Part shown: positions 34,085-46,059 of the stretch, piece after piece
Position numbering within the stretch: the stretch's first letter is position 1
Layout: each line of letters opens with the position of its first letter
Made by a program: the position numbers and the translations under genes
The notes under the pieces: generated by a model
Seen by the model: only the letters and a program-made list of their open reading frames with translations
Databases searched by the model: none
Told to the model about the DNA's origin: nothing
NCBI GenBank assembly: GCA_029962745.1
Contig: CM057157.1
Location: 23,802,088-23,866,087, forward strand
Length of the DNA stretch: 64,000 nucleotides
Direction of reading: 5' to 3'
Source: Echinometra lucunter
Taxonomy: Eukaryota; Echinodermata; Echinoidea; Camarodonta; Echinometridae

Positions 34085-34225
34085 ATTTTGTCCCCACGGT
34101 GTACGAATAAGGGGCTAGGAATGTTGGGTGATAACGATTGCAAGGCCCGCAGAAAAAGCAGTATGAAGTCTGACATTGCTTCCCTGGCTGAGTAAGATCA
34201 CATATTATTATCGTCATTATTTTTA
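34085..34225 (+). mobile_element. SINE family B, 3' fragment
   Basis: 'GATTGCAAGGCCCGCAG', 'TTCCCTGGCTGAGTAAGATC' and ATT-rich tail; the duplicate of 27790-27930. Confidence 0.6.
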
Positions 34226-34344
34226 CTGTTATTGTTATTTTATCATTATGACTACTAATGATATCATTACTATTACTGTAATTATTACTACAATTATCAT
34301 GATTATTATTTTTAGTAGTAGTAGTAGTAGTAGTCGTCGTCGTA

Positions 34345-35512
34345 GTACACGCATAAAAAAAATGAGAACCGTTTTCTGCGAGTAAAATCATGCCATATTC
34401 ATCAAGTTGAGTGATTTTAATCAGATAAAGATATATTTTTACACGTGCATCTGTGTATTTGTTATGCAATGAAGAAATCAACACGTCTTATGCATATTTA
34501 AAAGGTATATCACATAACAATTTAGCTCGGTGAGTCTCTTTTACTCACTGAAGTACATACAAAATAGATATTGGATGAGTATTTGCATACCTTAGTGACC
34601 GAATGAGGAAATATACTTACAACTAAGTAAAGTGGCCTTTTCCCCATCCCTTGATGTCATAGACACTTTATATTCGTTGGCCGAGTAAAAATGACAAACT
34701 CAGTCTCTTCGAAGTGAATGTACTAACGTTAGGAGTAATCTTACTCTGTGCATGCGTACTCATTTGTTTGACCACATTTCAGTCGACTTTAACATGCGGA
34801 TCCATCACATACATCATGCATGGACATAAGTGTAAGTAAATTTGATTATTTTCATTTTGAAGAAGTAAGTTTCAATATTACTATAATAATATCCCTTTAG
34901 TTTTATTAAGATCTTTTCTAAAATTCAGGTTAGGCTTATGATAGCCACACTGTAGTGATAAAATACTGCAGCCGTGAAAATGGTTAACGACCGAAGTGAT
35001 GAAGGCAGGGAAGTCCCGCAGACGGAAGGTCTACGAGGTTAAGACGGGAGCGAACCCTGGCCTTGGTCTTGGGCCTTGCGCTCGCAGGACTTCGCTGCCT
35101 TAGCCACTATTGGTCGTTGACAATTTTCACGGCTTCGATGTTCTATCACTATATTGTGGCTACCATAGGCCTAAACTGAGTTTTAAAAAAGATCTCAATA
35201 AAACTAAAGGGATTTTACTACAGTAATATTGAAGCTTAGTTATTCAAAATTGAAATAATAAAATTTATTCACTTTGAGTATCGGAAGCATTACTGACTAA
35301 ACTAGGCAGAGCAATTTACTCACAACATTAGCTTAAATAACACACCAACAAAAAATACTCATTTGGTATGTCACTATAGTGGCAAATGAATAAAACTCAC
35401 AGCTGTGCGTTTACAAACTAAATCTGATGAGTTATTGCACTCAACTATGTGTGTCACTATAGTGGCAATGATTTATTTAGGCCTGTGAGTAAAATCACCC
35501 AAATTTGTGTAT
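34345..35512. mobile_element. Copy-2-specific insertion with long internal hairpin
   Basis: Sits inside a TAG microsatellite that is uninterrupted in copy 1 (28005). Arms of roughly 180 bp, 34840-35020 and 35110-35275, are inverted ('CCCTTTAGTTTTATTAAGAT', 'GCCGTGAAAATGGTTAACGACC'). They enclose a GC-rich inner stem (AAGGCAGGGAAGTCC / GGACTTCGCTGCCTT). Outer ends are weakly inverted (GAGTGATTTTAATCA / GAGTAAAATCACCC). TGTCACTATAGTGGCAA occurs twice at 35371 and 35453. Non-coding. Confidence 0.65.
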
Positions 35513-35534
35513 AGTAGTAGTAGTAGTAGTAGTG

Positions 35535-35577
<43 letters not shown>

Positions 35578-35592
35578 CAGTAGTAGTATCAG
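35512..35592. repeat. (TAG)n microsatellite
   Basis: Nearly pure TAG/GTA triplets, the right side of the site split by the hairpin element. Confidence 0.9.
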
Positions 35593-36394
35593 CATTGATC
35601 ATAACTATGGCCTAAAACTCTCCCCCTATTTGGGCGAACGTCGCCCCCTTTTTACCTGATTTTTTTCTCATTTTATACGACTTATCTTTAAAAGCCTTCG
35701 GGGAAAACCCCCAAATTCCCCATGCTCAGCATTTCAAACGTATACACGCAAGGGCAGTTTGCATGGACTGGGAATGAAATTAAGTTGAAGAATTTAGATG
35801 TGACGTCCTTCAAGCATTGATAATCGACACTCAGACAACAAATCAACGTGCCCTCAAGCAAAACACAGATGCCTTCTGGGACCTCCCCCCCCCCCCCCTC
35901 TCTCTCTCTCTCTCTCTGCACACCCATGGGCAATCCACCCACGAATGTTTGTTGTTTAAATTTAATCAAGAGCATGGTATTGTTTATCGATAAGCCATCA
36001 GCACTATATTCTTCTCTTATCGTTTTGTGTTCTCCCAAGTCGTAATTCGTAGCCATAATTTGTAACAATCTTTTTTTTTCTGGGGGATCCACAAATTACA
36101 AGCATCGCTTTTTAGTGGATCCCCCATTTCCTAAGGATCTAAGAGTTTCTTTTGATAATTCATTATTTCATTTCATTTCGTTTATTTTTCATTTCCAATA
36201 TAATATAAACAGAATACAGAGTATGCATCGTACAAGGTAAAAAATGAAATTTAACAGTGGATTCGTAATTATAAATAGTTCCCGTGTACAAGAGCCTGAA
36301 AAGGGGTTGGTAATGGAGGGGACTGCTGAACAGCCGAGCTTGTAGATTGCAGCCCCCCATAACTTAAAAGTTGTAAAAATAGTTAAACAGTAAA

Positions 36395-36690
36395 ATTAAA
36401 AAAAAAAGAAGACACAAACTAGTACAAACAGCGGATATACATAACACAAAGTGAGTGAAAGGAAAATGAAGGAAAGGAGAAGAGAAACGAGAGAGAAAGA
36501 GATAGAAAGAGAGGGGGAGAAAGAGAGAGAGGGGAGAAAAGGGGGAGAGAGAGTGGAGGACTCCTGTCTAATAACCCACACAACACACACGGACCGACCG
36601 GAAACGAATATCTGCATAAAGTGAATGGGGAAAAAAAACATAATTGAGTAGTATTATGTTAAGTAAAATGAAATTGAAATTGAAATAAAA
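36395..36690. other. Copy-2-specific polypurine segment with TTGAA-type tail
   Basis: GAGAAAGAGAGAG tract (36450-36560) and GAAATTGAAATTGAAAT just before the shared 'ACTGCACCAGATATGG'. Looks like a LINE 3' remnant; no coding sequence. Confidence 0.4.
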
Positions 36691-37184
36691 AACTGCACCA
36701 GATATGGTCCTGCATCCGAGGCTGGATTTTATCTTATCTTCAATTTGCCTAAGCAATACAACTCATGAGTGCCGCTGCCGAACATCCCCGGGGCAATACC
36801 TGAAACCAGCATGGTACATGAATCTCGTCAAATATGTTTTAAATACACATTTTATTGTGTGTTCAAAAGTTCTTCATGAGTAATTCAGCAATGGATGCAA
36901 CGCAATTTTGTGTTTAAATCGTAGTTTGGGTCTGCTGCTATAAGAGCAATACTACATTTACCTTCGATTAAGTTAGATTAAAAAATTATCGTAGAAAATG
37001 ATATGCAGTACAAGTTTTTGCATATTATTCATAAAATTTTATAAGAAGTGTTAATTCTTCAGTTTACACAATATCTTTTAAAATATATGTGTTATAATGT
37101 AGTCTTCACGATAGCGCCAGATTCATATTTTCATACATATTCATTTTGCAATCATATGGATACGGGTATCGATTTTTTTCTCAT

Positions 37185-37815
37185 ATTTTCGAGGGGCTTA
37201 TTTTGCTCATTAGCGTGGTACGATTCCAGGAGATGGAATCGGCGCTGCCCATCGAACCAGTTAATCAATTCAGAAAAATACAATAGCCATTTGCCATGTT
37301 TGCCAATATGGCAGCGAGCACGAAAACACACTCGTGAACATACGTGACCTGGAACTACATGATTAAACATAACAGCTGCGAAGGATGTTCTTTCAACTAC
37401 CAGAACCATTGTGAAAGGTAGAATGAGAGGTTGTTTATTTTGTCTGCTTTCTTTGTCCACCATGTTCATAGTGATACAGTGCGTCCCAGAAAAAAGCGAA
37501 AACCTACAACAAAGGATCATAGTGACTACACTATTTGCTCTGTAGCAATGAAAGTTAATTTCCCATTAATCTAAAGTATTGTGCTTTTGATTAATACTTA
37601 GATAGCATGGATCAGTACACGCATCAATGAGTAACTTTGTTTGAAATTTTGGCACATCAAAATCCATTTGTGCAAAATTTGGGTTAATACCAAACGTGAA
37701 CAAAACAAGAGGGATATATATGTTTTTATTAACAAAATTAAAAAAATAACAGAAGAGTCAGCCCAATTTCCAGTAAGTGGCAAGGGCGTATGCTTCTGAA
37801 TTTCCAAAATTAATT
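37185..37815. other. Unassigned non-coding DNA
   Basis: Begins where homology to copy 1 is lost at the gap. ACAGTGCGTCCCAGAAAAAAG near 37483 resembles a mariner-type end, but I find no partner. Confidence 0.4.
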
Positions 37816-37818
37816 TAA

Positions 37819-38339
37819 AGGAAACCAACATCTTCAAACCAAACAGTTTTTTAAATCAAATCTATAAAAAGGAATGAAAAAAGATCAGCAAAAAATTTGA
37901 ATGAAACCAGAGACGGAATAAGAAAGTTACGACTATATGACATTTTCTGTATGACATTATTTGACACTATTTGATGACATCGTTTTGTGGACAACTCTCA
38001 TACACACAGAAACATTTTCATTGCGCTGTAGATTTGCACATTTACATATAATGTAGGAGTATTTTCTCCACAACATAATATGGAATAAGGACAATGAAAA
38101 CATATGCTTTTCAAGATATTAAAGAATATTATGTTAAATGCTGTGTACAAAACAAATTGAGAGTTGTCCACAAACTGATATATCATCAATACCTGTGGCA
38201 GTGTCAAAAAAAAAATTATAGAGGCATAACCTTCTTATTCAGTGTCTTATTTCGTTCATATTTTGTTTATCTTTTTTTAGTTTTTGTTTAAACATTTCTT
38301 GACCTGTTGACTTGAGCATGTTGACGGTGTTGGTTTCCT
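37819..38339. mobile_element. MITE T, copy 2
   Basis: AGGAAACCAACATC to TGTTGGTTTCCT, flanked by TTAA (37815-37818, 38340-38343). Its subterminal repeats of about 200 bp contain TTTTGTGGACAACTCTCA, with the complement near 38155-38175. 521 bp, no coding sequence. Confidence 0.85.
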
Positions 38340-38343
38340 TTAA

Positions 38344-38890
38344 TATATATCGCACAACAGATAAAAATTGCCCCTTCTGTGATGGAAAATCGCCATTATC
38401 TTAATTTCTCTCCTTTTTGTGAACTTCATACAATACCTCTCCATTTGATGACAAATAAAAGGTGCAACTCCAACTTGAAATTCGGATGGAAATATCACCT
38501 TACTGTCCGCTTTATATTCTAAATGTTGCAGCTCTGGAAATAGGGCAAAACTTCTTTTTGTAATAGTTACAATATAAGTAACAAAATATACCTTTTCTTT
38601 ACCTCCATCATTGACAAAAACTTGATCACCTTTTGATCTATGATAAGGGCATTATCCTTTATACTCTCATGATTATATTTTTTAAGCACATGACAGTCTT
38701 CCCAGCCGGTATACATTATGATTTATATTATGATTAAGTTCTTTTTTTCAACGTTTCACTTTTTACTTTTCCAAATATCGTGCAAGGATGAATGAAAAAT
38801 AATAACATCTTCCATAAATGAAAAAAAAATGTTTCTTAAAAACCAAATTTCATAAACACACGCACCCACACACACATTTTTTTAAACACG
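38344..38890 (+). repeat. Dispersed block H, copy 1
   Basis: Matches 45469-46030 ('TATATCGCACAA', 'GATGGAAAATCGCCAT', 'CTTGATCACCTTTTGATCT'). Both copies begin at the end of a MITE T. Confidence 0.7.
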
Positions 38891-38924
38891 TGCACACGTT
38901 GGTATCAATAATGACTATAGCATT

Positions 38925-39058
38925 TTCATTTATTTGATGTACGATAAAAGAGCAATGTAGATAAAATGCCTTGCTCAAGGGCATAAGTGCCGAACCGGGG
39001 GATCGAACCCCCGACCTTCGCGTCTCCAGTCAAGCGCCTTAGACCACTCGACCACTTT
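38925..39058 (-). mobile_element. tRNA-derived SINE (family A), copy 2
   Basis: On the minus strand: GTGGTCGAGTGGTCTAAGGC, GGGGGTTCGATCCCCC and TGCCCTTGAGCAAGGC, then 'TTTTATCTACATTGCT'. It ends in an ATCAAATAAATG tail. Confidence 0.88.
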
Positions 39059-39059
39059 T

Positions 39060-39960
39060 TTTTCCATACTGTTTTATTCTGATTTCATGAACAAAAATAT
39101 ATAACATTTCAATTTAACATAATCATAAACATTCAATCACATAATATGATATTTTACATTTCATATTTTGACTTTTTTTCACTAACTTAATACAAGAATG
39201 AATATAAGCATGAATTATATATAACTTAAAAGAGAAACAATGAAATCAGTTATTATAAAAAAAAAAAATTGAAGCACCACCCCCCCCCCCCCCCGCCCCA
39301 ACAAAAAGTCTTCCCTTGTTCATTTTGTGGAAGGCGATATATACTTGTTGTTTCTTTTAGAGAAAAAAAATTACAAGAAAAGAACAAACAAAGCAGACCC
39401 AAATTCAATACAAACTAATAAACAAATAGATATATTTATACTAGGATCCCCTAAAAAAATACATACCAATATGCATAACACTTTTCCTTTCATGTCTCAA
39501 ATATTCAACAATGATTTAAACTATCTGAGATTACGTAGCTTACACTCATCAACACAAAGCAAATCGAAAAAGAAATCGATGAGAAAAAACATCCCAAAGT
39601 ATCACCCATCCCAAAGGAAAACATCATTATCCCTCCCCCCCCAAAAAAAAAAACCCCAAATACACACACACACATAACACCTACACAGTCACTTTCTCCC
39701 AACTCACACCTGGATATCGCCCTCAGTCCTGCCATTTCGGTACATTCTCTCCCATTTTAACAAATGCTTGTCTAACTTGTTCTTTTTAATAGCTATTGCT
39801 TTTTTCATTTCGATATTCTACGACTCTCTGAATACTTTCTTCTTGAGTAGGAACTCTACCTTCTGACCTTGACCTAAAAATGATATATTACATTAAAAAG
39901 ATTACCGTATTACAAAATTTCCCTTCAAGATCGGATCCATTAATTCACACATGTATATCT
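39060..39960 (-). mobile_element. 3' part of the Tx1-like LINE, with poly-C interruptions
   Basis: No long frame. Poly-C runs at about 39278 and 39633. It follows the LINE C-terminus in the sense direction; the exact 3' end is not defined. Confidence 0.4.
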
Positions 39961-41725
39961 TTCCACTCTGCATTTTGAAGCTTTATCAAACTAAGTTTTT
40001 CAATGACCCTTTGCTATAAAGCTTTAACATCGTTACAGAGCCAGAATAAATGTTCATAAGATTCCGGGTTATGTTTACAGAATGAACAGTTATTAGTATC
40101 TATAAAACCAAATTTGAACAAATGTTCGTTGGTGTATATTGCACCATGAAGTAATTTATATTGAAATTCTCTTACTTTTGGTAGGATTCTTGTGATTCTA
40201 GGTCTTATAAATATTCCCGAGATTTCTTTTTTTGAGATATCAAAATTATTGTGGCCATCTCTTATTTGTAAAGATAGAGATGTTGTAAGTTTATTACAAA
40301 ATTTTCATAAACCTTTCTAGAAGGTACATCTTTCAGTAAAATTATCTTTCCAAACATCTTCAAAGAGATATTGTAATTGGGTACGTCATTCGAGCATAAA
40401 TGGTGGAAATTCCCATTATATTTTCCGCTTTTCAAAATTACATCAGTTAACTTCCAAATTTGCATGATATTTTCAGCACTCAAACCTGAATTATGAAAAT
40501 AATCGATTGTTCTCACCTGCTCTTCCTCGAGAATGTGACCTACTAGATAAATATTTTTCTTAAACAAGTCTTCATCAAAAATCATTTTACCTCTCGAAAT
40601 ATAATCTTAATTATTAAAAAAATGGATTGGCTTTTCCTGCACTAAAATTCCAATTTTTCTCCATATCTTACCAAGCCCTTAAAATCTCAAAATAAAACTG
40701 TGGTGCTTTTAAATTTAATAATTTAACATCGTAATGTCAAAGTGAAATAAACATTCCATCCACTTTTCTAAAGCTATAGTCAAAATAAAGCTTCCAGCCC
40801 ATATTTCTTTCCCCATAAAGTAACCGTCTTAACCACATTTCTCTTTGAGTTTTCACAAATAAATCAAAATCTATCATTCTTAAGCCGCCGTCTCCGTAGT
40901 CCTGGGAACAAATGTCTCTCTTAATTCTGTCTTTTCCGTTCCATATAAATTCAAAACAAATTTTCTTGATATCTGTTACTACCCACTTTGGAACAACCAA
41001 TGATGACGAAACATAGTTCAGTTTTGACAAGGCATATGTCTTAAGCAGATGTACTTTCCCCGTTATTGTCACGTCTCTCTGTTTCCACCATCCCAGAATC
41101 CTTTTTATTTTACTCGAAATCTCCTTAAAATTCAGGTCTTCCATCCTCTTTACATCCAAGGAAAAATATACGCCCAAAATTTTCATTTCCGTTACAATAT
41201 TGCCAAATGGTAGAGTTCCCAGGTCATTCCTGTTTTTTCCTATCCTCATTATGTTAGTTTTTTTTTTCTATGTTAACCTTTAAACCGCTTAAGTCATGGA
41301 AAGCTTGGAATATGTCCTGTATTCTTTTAATTGATGTTTCATTCCTAACAAACAAAGTCATGTCATCGGCATATAAAATTTGTCGAACTTCAGAATTACC
41401 AAATTCCACTCCTTTCATAACACTTTCATTTCTTAGCGCGTGAGCCATAGTTTCTATAACTACCAAAAACAGATACGGTGAAAGTGGGTCACCATGCCTT
41501 AACCCTTTCTTAATATCAAAATAACCAGTGGAGAGACCTCCATTCATAACACAACTACTAATTCTGTTATACATGGTTTTAACCCAAGAACAAAAATACT
41601 ATCCAAACCCAAATATTTCTAATACTTTGAAAAGAAAGTTATGTGAGACAGAGTCAAAAGCCTTTTGGAAATCGACTGCTTTGAGGAAAATCTCTTCCTC
41701 ACAGTAATTGTTACAGTGAAATATT
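39960..41725 (-). pseudogene. Tx1/L1-like LINE reverse transcriptase, 5'-truncated and frameshifted
   Basis: Sense order on the minus strand. 'DFQKAFDSVSHNF' (RT motif A, about 41690-41650) is followed by an in-frame stop near 41601. Then KKGLRHGDPLSPYLFLVVIE and ILYADDMTLF (catalytic YADD), both in 41254-41574. A frameshift in the A-run at 41262-41271 joins to 'MRIGKNRNDLGTL' (40737-41249), which carries the L1/Tx1-type 'GGLRMIDFDLFVKTQREMW'. Further broken frames follow (40262-40585), ending in a CCHC knuckle CSFCKHNPESYEHLFWLC near 40090-40035. Motif order and the knuckle are diagnostic of the L1/Tx1 group. The copy is dead: one stop, at least one frameshift, no endonuclease. Confidence 0.85.
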
Positions 41726-41728
41726 ACA

Positions 41729-42915
41729 TCATCTATCAATCAATCTATCTTTGGGAAGCTGAAGGGGGCATCGCAAAGAAAACCGTGTCCTGTATTTCAC
41801 GGGCCGTTTACATACTAAAGGTTTTAAATAATTTGGAACTAAATTATTCATTATTTTATATACAAGAACACAATACTGATATTTTATACGCTGATCTACT
41901 GATTGCCACCTCAGTGACTGCAACAAAGAAATTTGTGATGTATTATAATCTTTTTTCAAAAGCATTCTGGCATATTTATTTTGAAGTTTTTGTATCTTAT
42001 CTAAATGTATTTTTGCACTGCTTCCCCAAGATGTACTACAGTAATCAATGTAAGGTAAAATCATAGAAAAGTACAGCTTCTTCATGATATCAAAGGACAG
42101 TAAGTGCTTAATCCGCCTTATACAACCTATTGCCCGAGATATTTTACAAACGATATTAGTAATATGTTCACACCAAGTCAAGCCCGGATCGAGCATGACA
42201 CCTAAGTATTTAATCTTTTTTACATTTTCTAATTGTATGTTCCTGAATTTCACTGACAAATAAGCACCCCTCAACTTTTTCTTTTGACCAAATACCATGG
42301 CTTTTGTTTTTTGCGGGTGTAAATGCATATTATTTAAGTCTAACCATTTACTTATTGAATCAAAATCATCTTGCAAATACTTTTGTACCTCCTTAATTGA
42401 TTCACCGTGATTAAAAATGGCGGTATCATCAGCATAAAGAGACATTTTAGAATGTACATGCAATTTCAAATTACACATGTAATTAATAAAAATACAAAAT
42501 ATCAATGGACCCAGTATAGATCCTTGTGGGACACCTGATTTTATCTTCAAAAATTCACTGCGACAATTGTTAATCATTACAAATTGCCTTCTGTCTGTTA
42601 AATACGATTCCATCCAGTTGTATTCATTGCCAGTAATACCATAGTACTTAAATTTTGCAAGTATAAAATTGTGAGGAATAACATCAAAAGCTTTGCGTAG
42701 GTCCAAGAAAATACCACCAGTAACATGTTTTCGGTCCATTTTATCATACAAAAAGTCTGTAATCTCAGTTAGACAAGTGGCAGTGGAATAAGACGGTCTG
42801 AAGCCAGACTGACAATTTGCAAGTAGATCATTTACATTTAAGTACTTATACAATTGATCATGTATTGCTCTCTCTAGTATTTTGGACAGGACTGGAAGCA
42901 CAGAAATCGGCTTTA
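41729..42915 (-). pseudogene. CR1-like LINE reverse transcriptase, truncated at both ends
   Basis: One open frame on the minus strand. It reads in with 'KPISVLPVLSKILERAIHD' from about 42915; the first Met is at 42901 and 390 residues follow to a stop at 41729. Motifs: FLDLRKAFDVIPHN (65-78), KSGVPQGSILGPLIF (121-135) and catalytic SLYADDTAIF (154-163). The C-terminal 'LPYIDYCSTSWGS' and 'LQNKYARMLLK' are typical of the CR1/L2/Crack group. Both ends are lost. The 5' break joins unrelated sequence that is itself tandemly duplicated; the 3' end runs into an AGATTGATTGATAG scrap abutting the Tx1-like fragment. Confidence 0.85.
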
Positions 42916-43392
42916 AAAAATAGGCTTATTAAAATAGGCTTGAAAGGTTTAAACCTAAAAAAGAAAAGAAAAAAAAACCTTAAAAAGTTCTTTCTGTTGA
43001 AGTTTGAATCTTGTAGCTATATCGCGATTGGCATATCAATAGCTCCAAAGTTTGGGCTATTTCAAAGATATACCAGTACTTACGTCAAGTGGCAGTGGAA
43101 TAAGACGGTCTGAAGCCAGACTGACAATTTGCAAGTAGATCATTTACATTTAAGTACTTATACAATTGATCATGTATTGCTCTAGTATTTTGGACAGGAC
43201 TGGAAGCACAGAAATTGGCTTTAAAACATAGGCTTATTAAAATAGGCTTGAAAGGTTTAAACCTATAAAAGTTCTTTCTGTTGAAGTTTAGTTTAAAGCT
43301 CGCATGATTAATCTTGTAGCTATATCGCGATTGGCATCATATCAATAGCTCCAAAGTTTGGGCTATTTCAAAGATATACCAGTACTTACGTC
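42774..43392. repeat. 312-bp tandem duplication spanning the LINE break
   Basis: Unit 1 is 42774-43085, unit 2 is 43086-43392. Each contains the first roughly 140 bp of the LINE frame plus its flank ('ATATCGCGATTGGCAT', 'GATATACCAGTACTTACGTCA'). Small indels separate them (an A-rich run at 42960-42980 only in unit 1, a TTTAAAGCTCGC insert only in unit 2). Confidence 0.9.
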
Positions 43393-43399
43393 ATGCAAT

Positions 43400-44130
43400 A
43401 TCTTTATTTTTTCTTCATGGCATTAGTATTTCATGTCACCAGAAATATCTCTGGCCATTCCTTGGGGAAAAAAAAATTGTGTTGAGGGGTGTACTAAGAA
43501 TCATTTTTATTTTCATTTTTCAAAATTTAATTTGAATTTGGAGCTAAAAAATCTTTCATGCACTGCATTAAAAAAAATTCCTGAAATGCTCAATAAACAG
43601 AAAAGAAACCCTCCGAGCTATGATCATACAACTTCTGTCCTAAATATACTTCAAAAGGAAAAGAGGAAAAACTGTTGTGGTATTTCATCTGTAACTTTGG
43701 TTCATTGCACATTTTTACACGGGGGGATCAATACATTCAGTCAGTACGTGTGGAAAACCCCAACCGTCCTGCACTGTGCATAAATTCAAAAGCAAAGGTA
43801 GGAGTTATGGGAAGTATTCATAAATAATGTTCAGGTTGAAAAAGAGTCATGGTTATAATTTCCTATTCAAAATTTTTTTTCTACCCAAATCAGTTATCAA
43901 AGGGAGGTTTCAAATTCTCTGAGAGAATAATCCTTTTCAACAAATTTTGTCAAGCTTGTTTCTTTTTCTATGAGAAAAACAAAGATTATGATACATGCAG
44001 GAGATTAAATAAGTGGTAGATATAGTTTCCAAAGACAGGAAAATCCCCCAGCATCTATCTTACTGTGTATACAGGAAGTTACATTTAAATGTATTTCTAA
44101 TGCAAAACCTGCTTCCTTACATTTTTTCGC
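43400..44130. other. Unassigned DNA
   Basis: An open frame at 43433-43783 (plus, 116 codons) has no recognisable domain and no clear splice signals. Otherwise AT-rich and featureless. Confidence 0.3.
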
Positions 44131-44132
44131 AG

Positions 44133-44329
44133 AACTGAGACCTAAGTGCCCTTATAATCTGTTCCTACTGTACGTAAACTGGATGTTACGAAGCGAATAT
44201 ATACGCAGAAGAATTGATGGCGATGATAATGAGTCACAGTATTGGTTTGGCGTCATATATCTGTTTCAAAAACATTCAAAAGCGCAGACTCCTCCAATAA
44301 AGTTAGCATTCAAATGTCTGGTGAAAGTT
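44133..44329 (+). CDS. Possible unidentified host exon
   Basis: Pyrimidine tract ending ATTTTTTCGCAG (44132), then an uninterrupted frame (phase 2 in) reading LRPKCPYNLFLLYVNWMLRS and EYIRRRIDGDDNESQYWFG, up to 'LAFKCLVKV' before GTGAGT (44330). The frame continues open to 44390. Composition is protein-like with no repeat relative in the window. I do not recognise the family, and no partner exon is visible nearby. Confidence 0.35.
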
Positions 44330-44399
44330 GTGAGTTTTGAGAAGCGCTTTTTTTTATTGATTAATCCTACCATTGCTGATTTATATTCATAGCAGTCTT

Positions 44400-45080
44400 G
44401 AATAGGCCCAGTGACTAATTACCACTTTGTTGATCCCGCCCCCTCCCCCCCCCCCTACCATGGTCAAAGGAATGACAGAAGAAAGAAGAGGGGAGAGAGA
44501 GGGAGAGAAGGATAAGAAACAGGAAAGAAGATGAGTCAAGCCATCCCTCTTCAAAACATGGCGGACTAAAAATGTAAACTATAAAGAAATCTGATAATAT
44601 CAACTCACAATACACACACATTGAAACTGAAAGGCTTGTGGATCAGAGAGAACTGCCACGGCACTAATGCTTAAACATGTTTATATCAGTATATCACTAA
44701 CTTCTACGGATGTTTATCCAGGATATTTCTTTCTCGACGTAACATAATGCAAATTCCACAGTTCAATTCATCAACACCACGAAAATGTTTCGTCTTTTCA
44801 TTTCAAATTAAATGTTGACCAGAGATGCATGATCTTTAGCCTGGAAGGTTCTTTTTTTTTTTCTCGAAATCAGCATTTCAGGAGGTTTTCCTGTTTAATT
44901 CGCAAAAGATTTTCAGTCTTAAATGCAAACATATACATGTGATACAGCACAACGCTTCATCATTTTATGAGCTTAAAGAGTCCCTTAACAGCTATCTTAA
45001 ATACAGTGACATTAGAAATATTTGTTACACATTAAGATTGAGAAAGGAAGGCAATGGATTAGAATTTTCAGTGGGAGCAT
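44400..45080. other. Non-coding DNA with a polypurine tract
   Basis: Poly-C at 44445-44456 and GAGAGAGGGAGAGAAGG tract to 44540. No gene seen. Confidence 0.5.
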
Positions 45081-45084
45081 TGCG

Positions 45085-45200
45085 ATTATATGCTCTTGAT
45101 TCTTAGAGCTCCTGGTTTTGGTCCTCGCTGGGTGCTGCATTCTTGCACATGACGCTTTGCCCATGTTTGTCCCTCTCAACCCCCCATTTATAAAATTTGT
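45085..45200 (+). mobile_element. Decayed SINE family B fragment
   Basis: 'TTTTGGTCCTCGCTGGGTGC' resembles the head end, and 'TTTGTCCCTCTCAACCCCC' resembles the body 'TTGTCCCACTCGACCCAGG'. Confidence 0.45.
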
Positions 45201-45305
45201 TAGCAATAAAAAGTCGCAATAACCGTTTATGAGCTACTGAAATCCTTGCATCTGATTGGCTGAGTACAAATTTGTCTTAGAAATGTGGCAGTTGTTACTG
45301 ATGGA

Positions 45306-46030
45306 ATACCTGTGGCAGTGTCAAAAAAAAAAATATATATATACCGGCATAACCTTCTTATTCCGTGTCTTTTTTCGTTCATATTTTTGCTTCTCTGTTT
45401 TACTGTATCTTAGTTTTGATTTAAAAACCACATGACTTGAGCATGTTGACGGTGTTGGTTTCCTTTAATATGTATCGCACAAGAGATAAAATTTCCCCTC
45501 CTGTGATGGAAAATCGCCATAATCTTAATTTCTCTCCTTTTTGTCCAGTTCTTACCATACCTCTCCCCTTGATGACAAATAATAGGTGCAATTCGAACTT
45601 GAAATTCGGACGACAGTATCACCTTCCTGTCCGCTTTATATTCTAGAAGTTGCAGCTTTGGAAATAGGGCAAAATTGCTTTTTGTAATAGTTACAATTTA
45701 AGTTACAACAAAATATACCCTTTCTTTACCTCCATCATTGGCAAAAACTTGATGACCTTTTGATCTTTGATAAGGGCATTATCCTTTATACTCTAATGAT
45801 TATATTTTTAAAAAGCTCATGACAGTCTTCCCAATCGGTATATGATAATAATACAGATATATTATGATTTATATTATGATTAAGTTATTTTTATTTCAAC
45901 GTTTCACTTTTTAGTTCTTCTCCCAAAATCATGCAAAGATTAATGAAAAGTGATATATTCTTCCATACAAAAAAAAAAAAGTTTCTTAAGAACCAAATTT
46001 CATAAACACACGCACTCTCACCCACACACA
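45306..46030 (+). repeat. Half MITE T (to 45464) plus block H, copy 2
   Basis: Same order as 38190-38880, including 'AATACCTGTGGCAGTGTC' and GGTGTTGGTTTCCT|TTAA. The left half of the MITE is missing. Confidence 0.75.
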
Positions 46031-46059
46031 CACAGTCTCAAAAGTGATAATGTTTTGTG

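Larger units (their letters stand above)
31889..37180 (+). repeat. Segmental duplication, copy 2
   Basis: Collinear with 23165-30904 as listed there. It lacks both MITE G insertions of copy 1 and carries its own hairpin insertion at 34345-35512. Confidence 0.85.

Noticed and set aside
35425..35440. CTGATGAG word as another hammerhead core
   Set aside because: No GAAA at the required distance and no closing stem I; likewise the CTGATGAGG in SINE family B at about 16292.
37483..37505. Mariner-type end ACAGTGCGTCCCAGAAAAAAG
   Set aside because: No inverted partner in the neighbourhood and no transposase frame; could be chance or a lone end.
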